Shown here: in pieces, positions 28,701 to 34,577 of the stretch
Position numbering within the stretch: the first letter of the stretch is position 1
How the letters are laid out: every line of letters begins with the position of its first letter
Assembly: GCA_017559385.1 (NCBI GenBank)
Contig: JAFYSK010000018.1
Coordinates: 1-46,845, forward strand
Length of the DNA: 46,845 nucleotides
Direction of reading: 5' to 3'
From: Paludibacteraceae bacterium
Lineage (GTDB): Bacteria; Bacteroidota; Bacteroidia; Bacteroidales; Paludibacteraceae
Made by a program: the position numbers and the translations under genes
The notes under the pieces: generated by a model
What the model was told of the DNA's origin: nothing
The model's input: only the letters and a program-made list of their open reading frames with translations
Databases searched by the model: none

Positions 28701-28783
28701 GGAAGCTGTTGAGCAGAGATTGTACTAATCCCTAAAGCAACAAAAAGAGTTAATAAAAGACTTTTGATGTAAATTTTTCTCAT
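19466..28783 (-). CDS. Giant secreted protein with about 30 cadherin-like beta-sandwich repeats
   Basis: This 3105-residue protein has a signal peptide (MRKIYIKSLLLTLFVALGIS, cleavage near SAQ). A jelly-roll-like module follows at about 25-265 (PNPGFEDWSG to YVDDVELIY), resembling the putative carbohydrate-metabolism domain PCMD. Then come about 15 repeats of 75-95 residues at about 266-1532. A second related module (VPNTEFTEW to YVDYLRFSY) lies at about 1533-1731, then about 15 more repeats to about 2996. Repeats follow L-x-x-I-x-(V/L)-(D/N)-G-x-x-(L/I)-x-G-F-(D/N)-P, a LP-x-GT turn and VTAEDG-x-x-x-x-YT, typical of the cadherin-like beta-sandwich family. The last ~105 residues (VYNTDGQLL to the end GKLFFAR) resemble a T9SS C-terminal sorting domain, so surface export through the PorQ-containing system is likely but inferred. 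An adhesive or glycan-binding role fits; no enzyme motif was seen. uvrB follows by 1 nt. Confidence 0.9.
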   Translation of the reverse strand: MRKIYIKSLLLTLFVALGISTISAQQLPNPGFEDWSGEKFDGNIQPANWNASNVEQVGFKFNFASQEAGHTGNYSMMVQDKEVGAMGITETAPGYFSLGKPWAYLEGLSTGSATAGTEGGISFTHRPDSMSVWIKRTGSNTDKEDFYLLYYAWSGTAKGSKYQNKSGGCTNTTRTNEESDIRLALDANACGTDQKASQIAEGMWRERKTYGNWTNIRVPIYYFNNDVPTMMNIIFSASNYPNFRANDGLYEGNSLYVDDVELIYSSKIQKLYIGGKEWLGFDPNSSEEQIYFMSREASSIPEIKAYRGAGSLTNAKGGTATFPGRELTTSEITITPGVLDGAATVITVKAEDGSSTTTYKIKFVREASTNAKLSNLYVNGNAINNFQPAVYNYTMELPYGTTAIPQVTAQGQEDEQTIAITQASSITGKAEILVTAADKKTTATYTIQFKVAQLSDNTLKDIKVNGTSIAGFSPNQTLYRVSLPTSTSSIPTVEAVSAYPAGEQTITHTAPTSVANLDGSQHIINVTTPGNQTPKTYKLTYKLEASSYSLLKKLQMGENLIANFDPNQFTYYVNLPVGTTELPAITYEKGESTQTVTVSEGGLNGTTKVTVVAGNGIDQTEYKIVVSTAKSEISSLNMIYIGGVALEGFDPIKTSYTYTLPIGTTELPAITYDKGDEYQKVVLTTGGINGTTRIAVTAENGNSTIYQISFSVYKATNATLKMIYLDGQPLEGFDPNILEYNCPLPQGTKVLPVITYDQADEYQTITVRDGGINGDYKITVRPQSGASKTYTLHFSVATSDNANLKMIYLDGEPLEGFDPTVLNYVDTLPMGVLTIPTVTFDKGDEAQKVLNVCSNNVQTIKVTAESGKVQTYTITFIIQRSNSAFLKMIYLDGDSLVEFDKNTFDYTVSLQKATCPKITVDKEEGQQVTITAPYSTGQAKIVVQPVGAASNTYTINFVNLDNNFALLKNIYVDGVAISGFNPQEFAYSVVCGNSKAVITYDADATQEVTEFRQGNKVTLYVVSGEHKAQYEITLQVQANTDCTLRNITINGENLAGFASNIFAYTLDIADEIPNIGYEKQYAEQVVYAGMLNADTYSLLVSAPSGDTKRYTLQIKKQLRDDANLIDLRLEGMDGAIAFEPITYEYVVALPAGYALPNIQAEAKPGQNIAVYSTSETEQQVIVTAESGNTNVYRIIYTRNKSSNALLTDIKVGGVSIADFNANTYEYTHKLAWRTKVVPCVQPIGAHPDQVITTYHSSVDGTTKIHVVAADGTTTQDYSIHFPVTKSSNVALEYIEIDHESATIVYDPTITDYTIQLPYGETKAPLVLYKASEPEQTIEYISRPLGQTSEITVFAEDGTQRTYKLHFQPTYASQTNLLKALSIVETGANLDVQTTSQTIALPYGTRTMTVNYTKSFTEQTVWVQPGGVQSPTIITVKSNRPGEDDVIYTLTPQVETQDPAVLTDIKVNGATIDGFDANRFSYIVNVTNSPVIAYTAAPGAQVNILMQTTKHWQAQVTHNGRTNIYNVWYYYENDQVPNTEFTEWTKCETFTSADKPAGWYTVADVLGKHSGFGSFNPDGMVNKSGNDAVCLETPYSTPGGGNIPGFITLGNVTAKWGVAGSSSFGISGGISFHNTPDQVAIRYYNQKVKNHSLIQYSLTGTHGVKTLEWKDSETRSDYKEVMFDLSEANQTAGDPTLLNITICSFNSIAGTTNTSLNTLAEMYVDYLRFSYNSTLTSLKVNDSVAVKDGNAFSYTLPDSENTLIPTLAFTGEVADQAQKVIWSNEIKEGGYGVRNATITNYAEDGTSTEYTLQVKRPLATKNTLGDLKVNGATIAAFAVTKTEYTIHLASTTKHLPDIQPVAGSSLQTITSSYADSVMTIVVTPELGEATTYTVHFITDLSADTELENITVEGLDIAFNPAQKEYTVTANQLPDITFVKKMDGQTVDMKDGVLHVTAENGTKGTYTITLNKPIVNTTGQLSMIEVNSVDMQGFSSSTYEYTLNQPDLVEFKRMHESDSVVFVQTPLYMEWQVFGTDSHAYRINYPNELSSNTYLKAIYIDSTLYEAFNEQVYEYIYKTDEPVQIHAIANDQASYLDVQYTTQGDSTIYTYVVTAEDGTVGNPYTLVIAPNLSNLPYLQSILLDGKPLTGFRGDSLNYHIVIPAGAYKVVEPNIPSISYVLGSPRQEVVVEHGDLNASTNLIVTAEDASDYAVYELSFEAEPSHCVSLTGIAVNGQPIEHFESQRHFYSVKSTEDEITLTWASNDNFQTVIESHDDYTHTLHVIAQDGVSTSDYVIEVYKEGASSDVTLAGILLDGKPFDQFEPSINDELIFSPMQQRYNINLPSGTQYLPEISALLNAEGQTVDIVTTDWKVEIHVTAPDRVSKNTYTLRFTAPMSSNTQLKMIYLDGEQYDQFVPNQYKYDILLPVGQNTMPDVYAEPQEATQIVVDAITGDMQHTIYVTAEDGTVGQYYLTFIANPSDADTLAAIYGDGELIEGFDANVFYYTYTLPVGTDHIPALTWDAADQWQYVTATKVVDTANKQTTQIHVVAGSGKKNIYTVEYEIALSSIDTLEMIYVQADPLEGFDPYTNDYHMYMAAGDTLLPSVSWKQGDVYQVINPSSQALTRNSAQIGWKQSVEVLAQDGHSRVYTLYFYFTEPLSTNTDLLNIYLDGTPLNGFNPSQYTYRETVAEGKSMPNIFVEKADDKQIVDIDTSTGNAIITVTAEDASYQSTYIIYFTYLKSSYAYLEGIYQDGALIDGFQPDSFDYHIILPYGTTRMPEFTYQIGKEGQTVDVETITLADNKLTHIFTVIAPDEESAAAYNVVVEVALNDNNRLQSLLVKGVEIENFHADTLDYTIYYPIGSSSSDFATIDDVVAIAEDANATVSVNPNGTDFIIQVVAADGVSTRVYTLKQVILLSDNNRLSAIYMNNVLIRDFDPDVFEYVYYVTDAQPNIQAVAEDTSATVEYGIYALDAPYYIYVIAEDGSERVYTIHIKSSTISTSQSPSAYDVLMKHVPGSSDIIFATTRKNISVAVYNTDGQLLFLSDVPASSQNDIVVINNTAGHTQLVDVLSPMTTFTLPTINKCYFYVFFENNKRRVASGKLFFAR
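23590..24185 (-). other. Second jelly-roll-like (PCMD-like) module at the centre of the giant protein
   Basis: Residues about 1533-1731 break the repeat series. Like the N-terminal module, it has an opening N-x-x-F-x-x-W, a GGISFHNTPDQVAIRYY strand matching GGISFTHRPDSMSVWIK of the first module, and a closing YVDYLRFSY matching YVDDVELIY. This shows the two modules are related to each other. Confidence 0.75.
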
Positions 28784-28875
28784 ATTTTGTGTTGTTTATT
28801 AATATTACAATGTTGTTTATTCATATTTTAAGATTTTAATAAGAAAAACACCTATATTAAATCTAAAATAGGTTG

Positions 28876-28907
28876 CAAAATTAATATAAACAAATGAAAT
28901 ATACAAA
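28876..28907 (-). promoter_or_regulatory. Promoter of the giant protein gene
   Basis: A -33 TTTG (28904-28907) and a -7 TAATTTTG (28876-28883) are 20 bp apart on the minus strand, about 90 nt before the ATG. An ACGCGCGCGT tract (28912-28921) abuts the -33 element on its upstream side. Confidence 0.78.
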
Positions 28908-29049
28908 TTTTACGCGCGCGTATGTGCGTTTTATTAATGATTGGTATATTTTTCCTAAAAAATAGTCGTTTGTCTAAAACCTTTAATTGCTGATTATTTT
29001 CTTTAAACTTTTTTAAACACTTTGGCATACTTATTGTAGATTGATAAGC

Positions 29050-29670
29050 ATGCAAATTTCTAGTAAAATACTAAAATCAGATACCAAAGTAGTTGTATTT
29101 GATCTTGATGGCACACTCTATTCCAAGCGTGGCATGGTTAAACATATGATGTCTGCAGCCCCGTTTGACTGGAGGATGATGCTGATTGAAAGAAGCACCA
29201 GAAAACAACTTAAAGGCATTTGGACAGGTGATGAAGGGTCGTTCTACCATTTGTATTTTTCCACGATGGCTCATGGACATTTTTTCTCCGAGATGTATGC
29301 TAAGCGATGGTATGAAACGCGTTACATGCCTCTGATGGTGAAAGTCCTTCAGAAGTGGTATAAACCTGTTCAATGGCTTCTGCCTTTTCTGCAACAATGC
29401 CGTGAGCAAGGTTTACGTTTGGTGGTGTTGTCTGATTATGGACATACAAAAGAAAAAATCCAAGCACTTGGCTTGGATGAGTCCTTGTTTGATTGGGTTA
29501 TTTCTGCACCTGAATTAGGAGGATTAAAGCCTGCACCTGAATTGATGGCTCGCGTCGCAGCTACAATGGGTGTTCTGCCTCAACAATGTTTGCTTGTCGG
29601 TGATAGAGAAGATACAGATGGAGAATTGGCAAAATCTGTTAACGCACCTTTTTACCTTGTGAAACAGTAA
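29050..29670 (+). CDS. HAD-family hydrolase (phosphatase-like)
   Basis: This protein of 206 residues starts at the ATG at 29050 (MQISSKILKSDTKVVVFDLDG); a TTG three codons upstream is less likely. All four haloacid-dehalogenase motifs are visible: VVFDLDGTLYS (catalytic Asp pair), VVLSDYG, GLKPAPE with the lysine, and VGDREDTDGE with the Mg-binding acids. The cap domain between motifs I and II (about residues 25-115) is helical, basic and aromatic, as in C1-cap phosphoglycolate phosphatase-like enzymes. The substrate cannot be told. The gene ends 1 nt before the end of the convergent CYTH gene, so the two transcripts must overlap at their 3' ends. No convincing promoter was found. Confidence 0.88.
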   Translation: MQISSKILKSDTKVVVFDLDGTLYSKRGMVKHMMSAAPFDWRMMLIERSTRKQLKGIWTGDEGSFYHLYFSTMAHGHFFSEMYAKRWYETRYMPLMVKVLQKWYKPVQWLLPFLQQCREQGLRLVVLSDYGHTKEKIQALGLDESLFDWVISAPELGGLKPAPELMARVAATMGVLPQQCLLVGDREDTDGELAKSVNAPFYLVKQ

Positions 29671-29671
29671 A

Positions 29672-30142
29672 TTACATGTTAGAGTTGTAATATTGACGGT
29701 CTCCAGTAACTTCTATACCTACAAAACTAGGGATGATAAAGGATTGATCTTCGGCAGTTAATTCTATTTCTGCAATGGTCAATCCTTCTTTATGTCCATG
29801 AAATTCATCAACTTCCCAAAGTAATCCCTCTTCTGCTGCTGGAATCAACCATCTTGTCTTTTCAATGATATTACCTTGACACAATGTTAATAATTGTTTG
29901 GCATCTTTCCATTTGATTTCTTCCTCCCATTCAAACCGACTCAACATTCCAGCTGCTGGCCTTCCTTTGATGGTCAAGTATGCTGCATTTTGACCATTGC
30001 TGTCACTCTTTAGGCGCACTCGTACCGTATGGCCAGACTCGCGGCAAATATACCCTTGAATAATTGTGTAGTGGCTGATAGCTATTTGCTTATAACTATC
30101 ATCCACTACTAAAAATTTTCTTTCTATCTCAAGGTTGTTCAT
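29672..30142 (-). CDS. CYTH-domain protein, probable inorganic triphosphatase
   Basis: This 156-residue cytoplasmic protein opens with the family signature EIERKFLVVDD (residues 5-15). It has the basic and acidic strands of the triphosphate tunnel (HTVRVRLK, YLTIKGR, FEWEEEI, KTRWLIP, WEVDEFHG, IAEIELTAED). Short bacterial CYTH proteins with EIERKFLV often hydrolyse tripolyphosphate or nucleoside triphosphates; some relatives make cAMP or thiamine triphosphate, so the substrate is uncertain. It starts 4 nt after the FAD/Fe-S oxidoreductase stop codon, as the last gene of the namZ operon. Its C-terminus is short and polar. Confidence 0.88.
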   Translation of the reverse strand: MNNLEIERKFLVVDDSYKQIAISHYTIIQGYICRESGHTVRVRLKSDSNGQNAAYLTIKGRPAAGMLSRFEWEEEIKWKDAKQLLTLCQGNIIEKTRWLIPAAEEGLLWEVDEFHGHKEGLTIAEIELTAEDQSFIIPSFVGIEVTGDRQYYNSNM

Positions 30143-30146
30143 TTCT

Positions 30147-32930
30147 TTATAGCTTGGTCTTGCTTACCTTGTTCACCAAGTGAGCAATACTATGATATTC
30201 AATGCCAGAGTGTGTGGTAAGACCAATCTCGCAAGTGCGTGAGTTGCTCACACCCATTGTTGCACCAGCTTTCTCCACTTGTGGCTTTAGTTTACGCAAT
30301 GCCCATTCGTTTAATTCTGGCTCAGTAAAGCCCTTGTCGCCTGCAAATGCACAACAACCAATCTCCTCTGGAACGAACACATTCTTTGCACATGCCTTAG
30401 CTACTCGAACAATCGTTTCGGCCAATCCCATTTGGCGAGTAGAACATGTCACATGAACTGCAACACAGGCATCTAATGGCGTGATCTCCACTTCGCTCAT
30501 AACAAACTTATCAATAAACTCAGCAGGCTCGTACAAATGCAAATGTTGCATAGTATGGCGCATACGATGTAAACATGGACTCTGATCGCACAATACTGGC
30601 CATTTGCCGTACTCACTTGCCTTGAGCAATGCCAACTCCAATTCTGCTGCCTTACGGTCGGCCTCTTTGGGCATTCCCTTGCTTTCCCATATTGTACCAC
30701 AACACAAGTTCTCCATACCTGCAGGGAAAATCACTTCATAACCAGCCTTGTTCAGCAACTCCGTAACATCGTTTACGAGCGGTTTTCCTGGAGTACTCAA
30801 GCGTTGATTCAAGCAGGAAGGGAAGTATACTACGCGCTTATCGCTTAATCCCTTTAATCCGTTGACTAATCCATATTCCTTGGCCGTTTCAATATCCTTT
30901 TTGCTTACAGGTTTTGGCAGTGATGGAGTCCATAATGGTATCATTCCACCTGACACGCTATGCATAGCTTTGCCCGTTAAGGTGGTCAGCTTATTACCCA
31001 TCACACTTTTAGCTACATGTGCAACGCCCAATATACCCGTCAATGCAGTTCCTATATTGGCCAAGTTCTTACCTGCCCATAGACCAACGGCTTTGCCCAT
31101 ATCGCTCATGTCATGTGCGCGTACGATATGAATGTACTCACCTACATTAATCTTCAATGGACACGAAGTAGAACACAATCCATCACCTGCGCACAGGTCG
31201 CGACCGATCCTAGCAAACTCCTTCTTTAGTTTTTTCTCTAGCGCTGCGTCAGACTTGTTTCCCGCTTTGGCAGATGCTTGTAAACGAGCCAATTCACGTT
31301 GTACTACAATGCGCTGACGGCTTGACAACGCAAATCCGCAACTCACGCAGTTTACCTCGCAGAATCCGCATTCAATACAACGATCTATCATGTGATGAAC
31401 CTCGGGCAATGGCTTGATATGTTGCAAGTATGATGTAGGGTCTTCGTTGAAGATTACACCCGGATTCATGATGTTATCCGGATCAAAGAGCTTCTTCACT
31501 TCGCACATCAACTCGTATGCATCATCTCCCCATTCGCGACGCACAAATGGTGCCATGTTGCGACCTGTTCCATGCTCTGCTTTCAAACTGCCGTCGTATT
31601 GATCAACCACCAAGTCCACTACTGCACGCATCATGTGATCGTATTGCTCTATGGCTTGAGGCGTATCAAAATGTTGGTTCAATATAAAATGATAGTTACC
31701 CTCCAATGCATGACCATAAATAACGGCATCAGGGTAATTATGCTCTTTGAATAGGTGCTGCAATGCCAAGGTGGCTTCTGCCAAATGCTGTACAGGGAAA
31801 GCAATATCCTCAATCAAGCAGGTTGTTCCTATCTCGCGTGTACCACCCACTGCTGGGAATATACCCGAACGCATGGCCCAATACTTACCCGTTAATACCG
31901 GATCAGATGTGAAATGCGCCTCTTGACATAATGTATAAGTGTTTAGTACTGCCTGAAGTACTTCATTCTTCTTATCTAACTCATCCTGTGTGCTTGCATC
32001 GGTGCGAATCAATACTGCTCCTGCATCCTCAGGAAGACCTTGCAATTCTGGAAAATCTTTCTCCACGGTCTGCATGGCCTTACGGTCAAAGAATTCTGCT
32101 GCAGACAACATACCCGTTGCTTTCATCTCTATAATAGCTTCACAGGCAGACTTTGTCGTAGGGAAGAGTAGGAGGGCGGAAGATGAGTGACCGCAAATGT
32201 CTCCCGTACTCATCGTTATGGAAGAAAGGAATGCCAATGTGCCTTCACTACCTACCATCAAATGGGCGATAATATCAAATGGATCATCATATTCCGCAAA
32301 AGGCAATATGGTCAATCCCGTCACGTTCTTAATGCTATACTTGCGACGGATACGCTCCATCAGTGTGGCATTGTTGCGTGTTTGATCACGTAGTTCTTCT
32401 ATCTTGCGAATAAAATCAGGGTGGCTTTTGGCAAATCCAGCACGACTGTTCTCGTCGGCTGTGTCAAGCACCGTTCCATCGGCTAATATGATGCGTACGG
32501 ATTGCAATGCCCTATAACTGTTAGCATGCGTTCCACAACACATACCCGAAGCGTTATTCATCACAATGCCACCCACCATGGCTGACTTCAAACTGGCAGG
32601 GTCTGGAGTGAAATACTTACCATATGGCTTCAGTATCTCGTTCACTCGTTGACCTACAATACCTGGCTGCAACGTGATGCTGTCACCATTGTTGTGAACA
32701 GTGTATTGCTCCCACTTCTTGCCACAAACTACCAACAAACTATCACTAATAGCTTGGCCACTTAAACTAGTACCAGCAGCACGGAAGGTGATATGCTTCT
32801 TTTCTTTGCGTACACGAGCAATAATCTTAATAATATCTTGCTCGGTGGCAGGATGAAGCACTTCTTGTGGAATCATGCGGTAAAAACCCGCATCCGTTCC
32901 CCATGCTAATCTTTCTATATATTTTTTCAT
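30147..32930 (-). CDS. FAD- and Fe-S-containing oxidoreductase (D-lactate/glycolate dehydrogenase type)
   Basis: This 927-residue fusion has, in order: an FAD-binding PCMH domain (about 30-240, with FRAAGTSLSGQA and the GGIVMNNASGM loop), an FAD-oxidase C-terminal domain (to about 500, with YGHALEGNYHF), two ferredoxin-like cysteine sets (CIECGFCEVNC near 517 and CAGDGLCSTSC near 579), and two CCG domains (NLCCGTIWE near 741, GCCAFAGDKG near 857). Such proteins oxidise D-lactate, glycolate or another 2-hydroxy acid and pass electrons to the quinone pool. The sequence does not fix the substrate. The ATG at 32930 (MKKYIERLAWGTD) is preferred to a TTG three codons upstream. It lies 25 nt after namZ and 4 nt before the CYTH gene, all on one transcript. 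Confidence 0.9.
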   Translation of the reverse strand: MKKYIERLAWGTDAGFYRMIPQEVLHPATEQDIIKIIARVRKEKKHITFRAAGTSLSGQAISDSLLVVCGKKWEQYTVHNNGDSITLQPGIVGQRVNEILKPYGKYFTPDPASLKSAMVGGIVMNNASGMCCGTHANSYRALQSVRIILADGTVLDTADENSRAGFAKSHPDFIRKIEELRDQTRNNATLMERIRRKYSIKNVTGLTILPFAEYDDPFDIIAHLMVGSEGTLAFLSSITMSTGDICGHSSSALLLFPTTKSACEAIIEMKATGMLSAAEFFDRKAMQTVEKDFPELQGLPEDAGAVLIRTDASTQDELDKKNEVLQAVLNTYTLCQEAHFTSDPVLTGKYWAMRSGIFPAVGGTREIGTTCLIEDIAFPVQHLAEATLALQHLFKEHNYPDAVIYGHALEGNYHFILNQHFDTPQAIEQYDHMMRAVVDLVVDQYDGSLKAEHGTGRNMAPFVRREWGDDAYELMCEVKKLFDPDNIMNPGVIFNEDPTSYLQHIKPLPEVHHMIDRCIECGFCEVNCVSCGFALSSRQRIVVQRELARLQASAKAGNKSDAALEKKLKKEFARIGRDLCAGDGLCSTSCPLKINVGEYIHIVRAHDMSDMGKAVGLWAGKNLANIGTALTGILGVAHVAKSVMGNKLTTLTGKAMHSVSGGMIPLWTPSLPKPVSKKDIETAKEYGLVNGLKGLSDKRVVYFPSCLNQRLSTPGKPLVNDVTELLNKAGYEVIFPAGMENLCCGTIWESKGMPKEADRKAAELELALLKASEYGKWPVLCDQSPCLHRMRHTMQHLHLYEPAEFIDKFVMSEVEITPLDACVAVHVTCSTRQMGLAETIVRVAKACAKNVFVPEEIGCCAFAGDKGFTEPELNEWALRKLKPQVEKAGATMGVSNSRTCEIGLTTHSGIEYHSIAHLVNKVSKTKL

Positions 32931-32955
32931 ATACTTCAACTCTCCACTCTCAACT

Positions 32956-34182
32956 CTAATACAAATAATACTTACTACTTGCCTTGCGATATGCCTCTAC
33001 ATCTTTGTACCAATATTCACGGATGTCTTCCCATTGGTAGCGCTTGCCAAACATCTCGCGAATCTTGTTGGTACCACATACTTTGTCGAACATTCCAAAA
33101 CGCTTCTGGTTGCACAGCTTGAACCAATCTTTCTCTGGCCACAAGCGCATCAATTCTTGTACTACCAAGAACTGAACCTCGCTCAAACGTGCTTTCTCGT
33201 AGTCCAATATATGTATTTGCACACCTTGGCACAACTCGCCCTTGAAGGTGCTGTAGTATGGCTTATAGTATATTGGGCGGAACTCCAATCCTGGCAACTC
33301 CAATGCGTTCATCGCTTCGGCCAATGTGTCTGCACTAATCCATGGAGCACCCATCACCTCAAATGGAAGAGTATATCCTACACCAATGCTGATATAACTA
33401 AATTCACCAAAGATACCTGTTACAGGATAGAATACTGCAGATTGTCCGTGTGGGACGTGTGGTGAGGCTACTATCCACTCCAAGCCTGTTTCGTCCCATG
33501 TCATGTCACGCTTCCAACCTTTCATCTTTACTACGGTCAGTTTGCACTTGTTCTCGTAATCGGTGGCATTCAAATACAATGCTAACTCACCAGGTGTTTG
33601 ACCATATAAATATGGAATCTTAAACTGACTTACAAATGAAATATAACCATCTTCTACCACACAACCCTCAATTTTCTTGCCTCCTAGTGGGTTAGGACGG
33701 TCCAATATGATCAACTCTTTGCCGTGCTCAATGCATGCCTCCATCAACATACCCATTGTGGAGATATAGGTATAACTGCGGCAACCATTATCTTGGATGT
33801 CGTATACCATCACATCAATCTCGTCCATCATCTCTTTGTTAGGCTTTTTGGTCTTGCCATACAGTGAGTACATCTTCAACCCGGTCTTCTTATCCACTTC
33901 ATTGTCAACTACATCGCCAGCATGTACATTACCACGCACACCATGCTCCGGACCATATAGCGCGACAAGATTGACATTCTCGGCCTCCCAAAGAATATCG
34001 ATGGTTGATTTGAGATTACTATCCACACCCGTTGGGTTGGTGGTCAAACCAACTCGTTTGCCCTCTAGCAACTTAAAACCATCTGCTCTTAGTACTTCAA
34101 TACCTGTTTGTACTTTAGCAGCACTAATTGATGCGGTAAAAATCAGCAATATGCTTAAGAAAAATGCTTTAATTGTTTTCAT
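32956..34182 (-). CDS. namZ: DUF1343 / NamZ-family exo-beta-N-acetylmuramidase, exported
   Basis: This protein of 408 residues has a signal peptide (MKTIKAFFLSILLIFTASISA). Family hallmarks follow in order: GKRVGLTTNPTGVD (about 40-53), LYGPEHGVRGNVHAGD (about 74-89), YDIQDNGCRSYTYISTM (about 127-143), LDRPNPLGG (about 158-166) and GQTPGELALYLN. DUF1343 proteins include NamZ, which releases terminal MurNAc from peptidoglycan fragments, so a role in cell-wall recycling is likely; this is family knowledge. The gene leads an operon with an FAD/Fe-S oxidoreductase and a CYTH protein, a combination for which I know no explanation. A clean promoter lies at 34256-34287. Confidence 0.9.
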   Translation of the reverse strand: MKTIKAFFLSILLIFTASISAAKVQTGIEVLRADGFKLLEGKRVGLTTNPTGVDSNLKSTIDILWEAENVNLVALYGPEHGVRGNVHAGDVVDNEVDKKTGLKMYSLYGKTKKPNKEMMDEIDVMVYDIQDNGCRSYTYISTMGMLMEACIEHGKELIILDRPNPLGGKKIEGCVVEDGYISFVSQFKIPYLYGQTPGELALYLNATDYENKCKLTVVKMKGWKRDMTWDETGLEWIVASPHVPHGQSAVFYPVTGIFGEFSYISIGVGYTLPFEVMGAPWISADTLAEAMNALELPGLEFRPIYYKPYYSTFKGELCQGVQIHILDYEKARLSEVQFLVVQELMRLWPEKDWFKLCNQKRFGMFDKVCGTNKIREMFGKRYQWEDIREYWYKDVEAYRKASSKYYLY

Positions 34183-34255
34183 GATTGTATTAGTCTTTTC
34201 TTTGTTATTACATATTAAATTATTGATTGTAAATTGCTTCGCGCAAATTACGGTG

Positions 34256-34287
34256 CAAAGTTAGTAAAAATCCATGACTTATGCAAA
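34256..34287 (-). promoter_or_regulatory. Promoter of the namZ operon
   Basis: A -33 TTTG (34284-34287) and a -7 TAACTTTG (34256-34263) are 20 bp apart on the minus strand. The leader is about 65 nt. Confidence 0.8.
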
Positions 34288-34375
34288 TGTTTATATAATT
34301 TTATATAAAACTATTCTTCTTTTATCTCACTTCGTTTACGATCTACCCTTTATTTCCCCTCTTTCTTTCCATTAG

Positions 34376-34503
34376 TTTGCCACCTGTCTGCATAGGGACT
34401 TCATAGGGACTTCATAGGGACTTCATCGGAATCTCATCGGAATCTCACCGTAGTTTTACCCTATCAAAACCGTATCATTCCTATATCATTCCTATATCTT
34501 TCT
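34376..34503. repeat. Intergenic array of 11-bp units (array B, inverted relative of array A)
   Basis: From 34394 ten 11-bp units follow in exact phase: AGGGACTTCAT three times, CGGAATCTCAT, CGGAATCTCAC, CGTAGTTTTAC, CCTATCAAAAC, CGTATCATTCC, TATATCATTCC and TATATCTTTCT. The reverse complement of 34376-34426 matches 9702-9771, including the flanking GGTGGCAA. The array fills most of the 395-nt space between the Omp85-like gene and the namZ promoter. No gene is present. Confidence 0.87.
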
Positions 34504-34517
34504 CAATCCTATAAGGG

Positions 34518-34550
34518 CAAAAAAAAGAGTGCTCGCTTTCACGAACACTC
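34518..34550 (-). terminator. Terminator of the acyltransferase-DUF819-Omp85 operon
   Basis: On the minus strand GAGTGTTCG pairs with CGAGCACTC (34527-34550) with one mismatch, and is followed by a run of eight T residues. Confidence 0.88.
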
Positions 34551-34577
34551 TCAACTCTTAACTCTCAACTCTCAACT

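Noticed and set aside
19466-28783. RTX or phage tail-fibre gene instead of a secreted repeat protein
   Set aside because: There are no calcium-binding nonapeptide repeats and no phage genes around it; the signal peptide and cadherin-like repeat motif fit a Bacteroidota surface protein.
28981-29040. Promoter for the HAD gene
   Set aside because: The only TTTG-ending box (near 29017-29024) has no TA at its start and no -33 at a proper distance.
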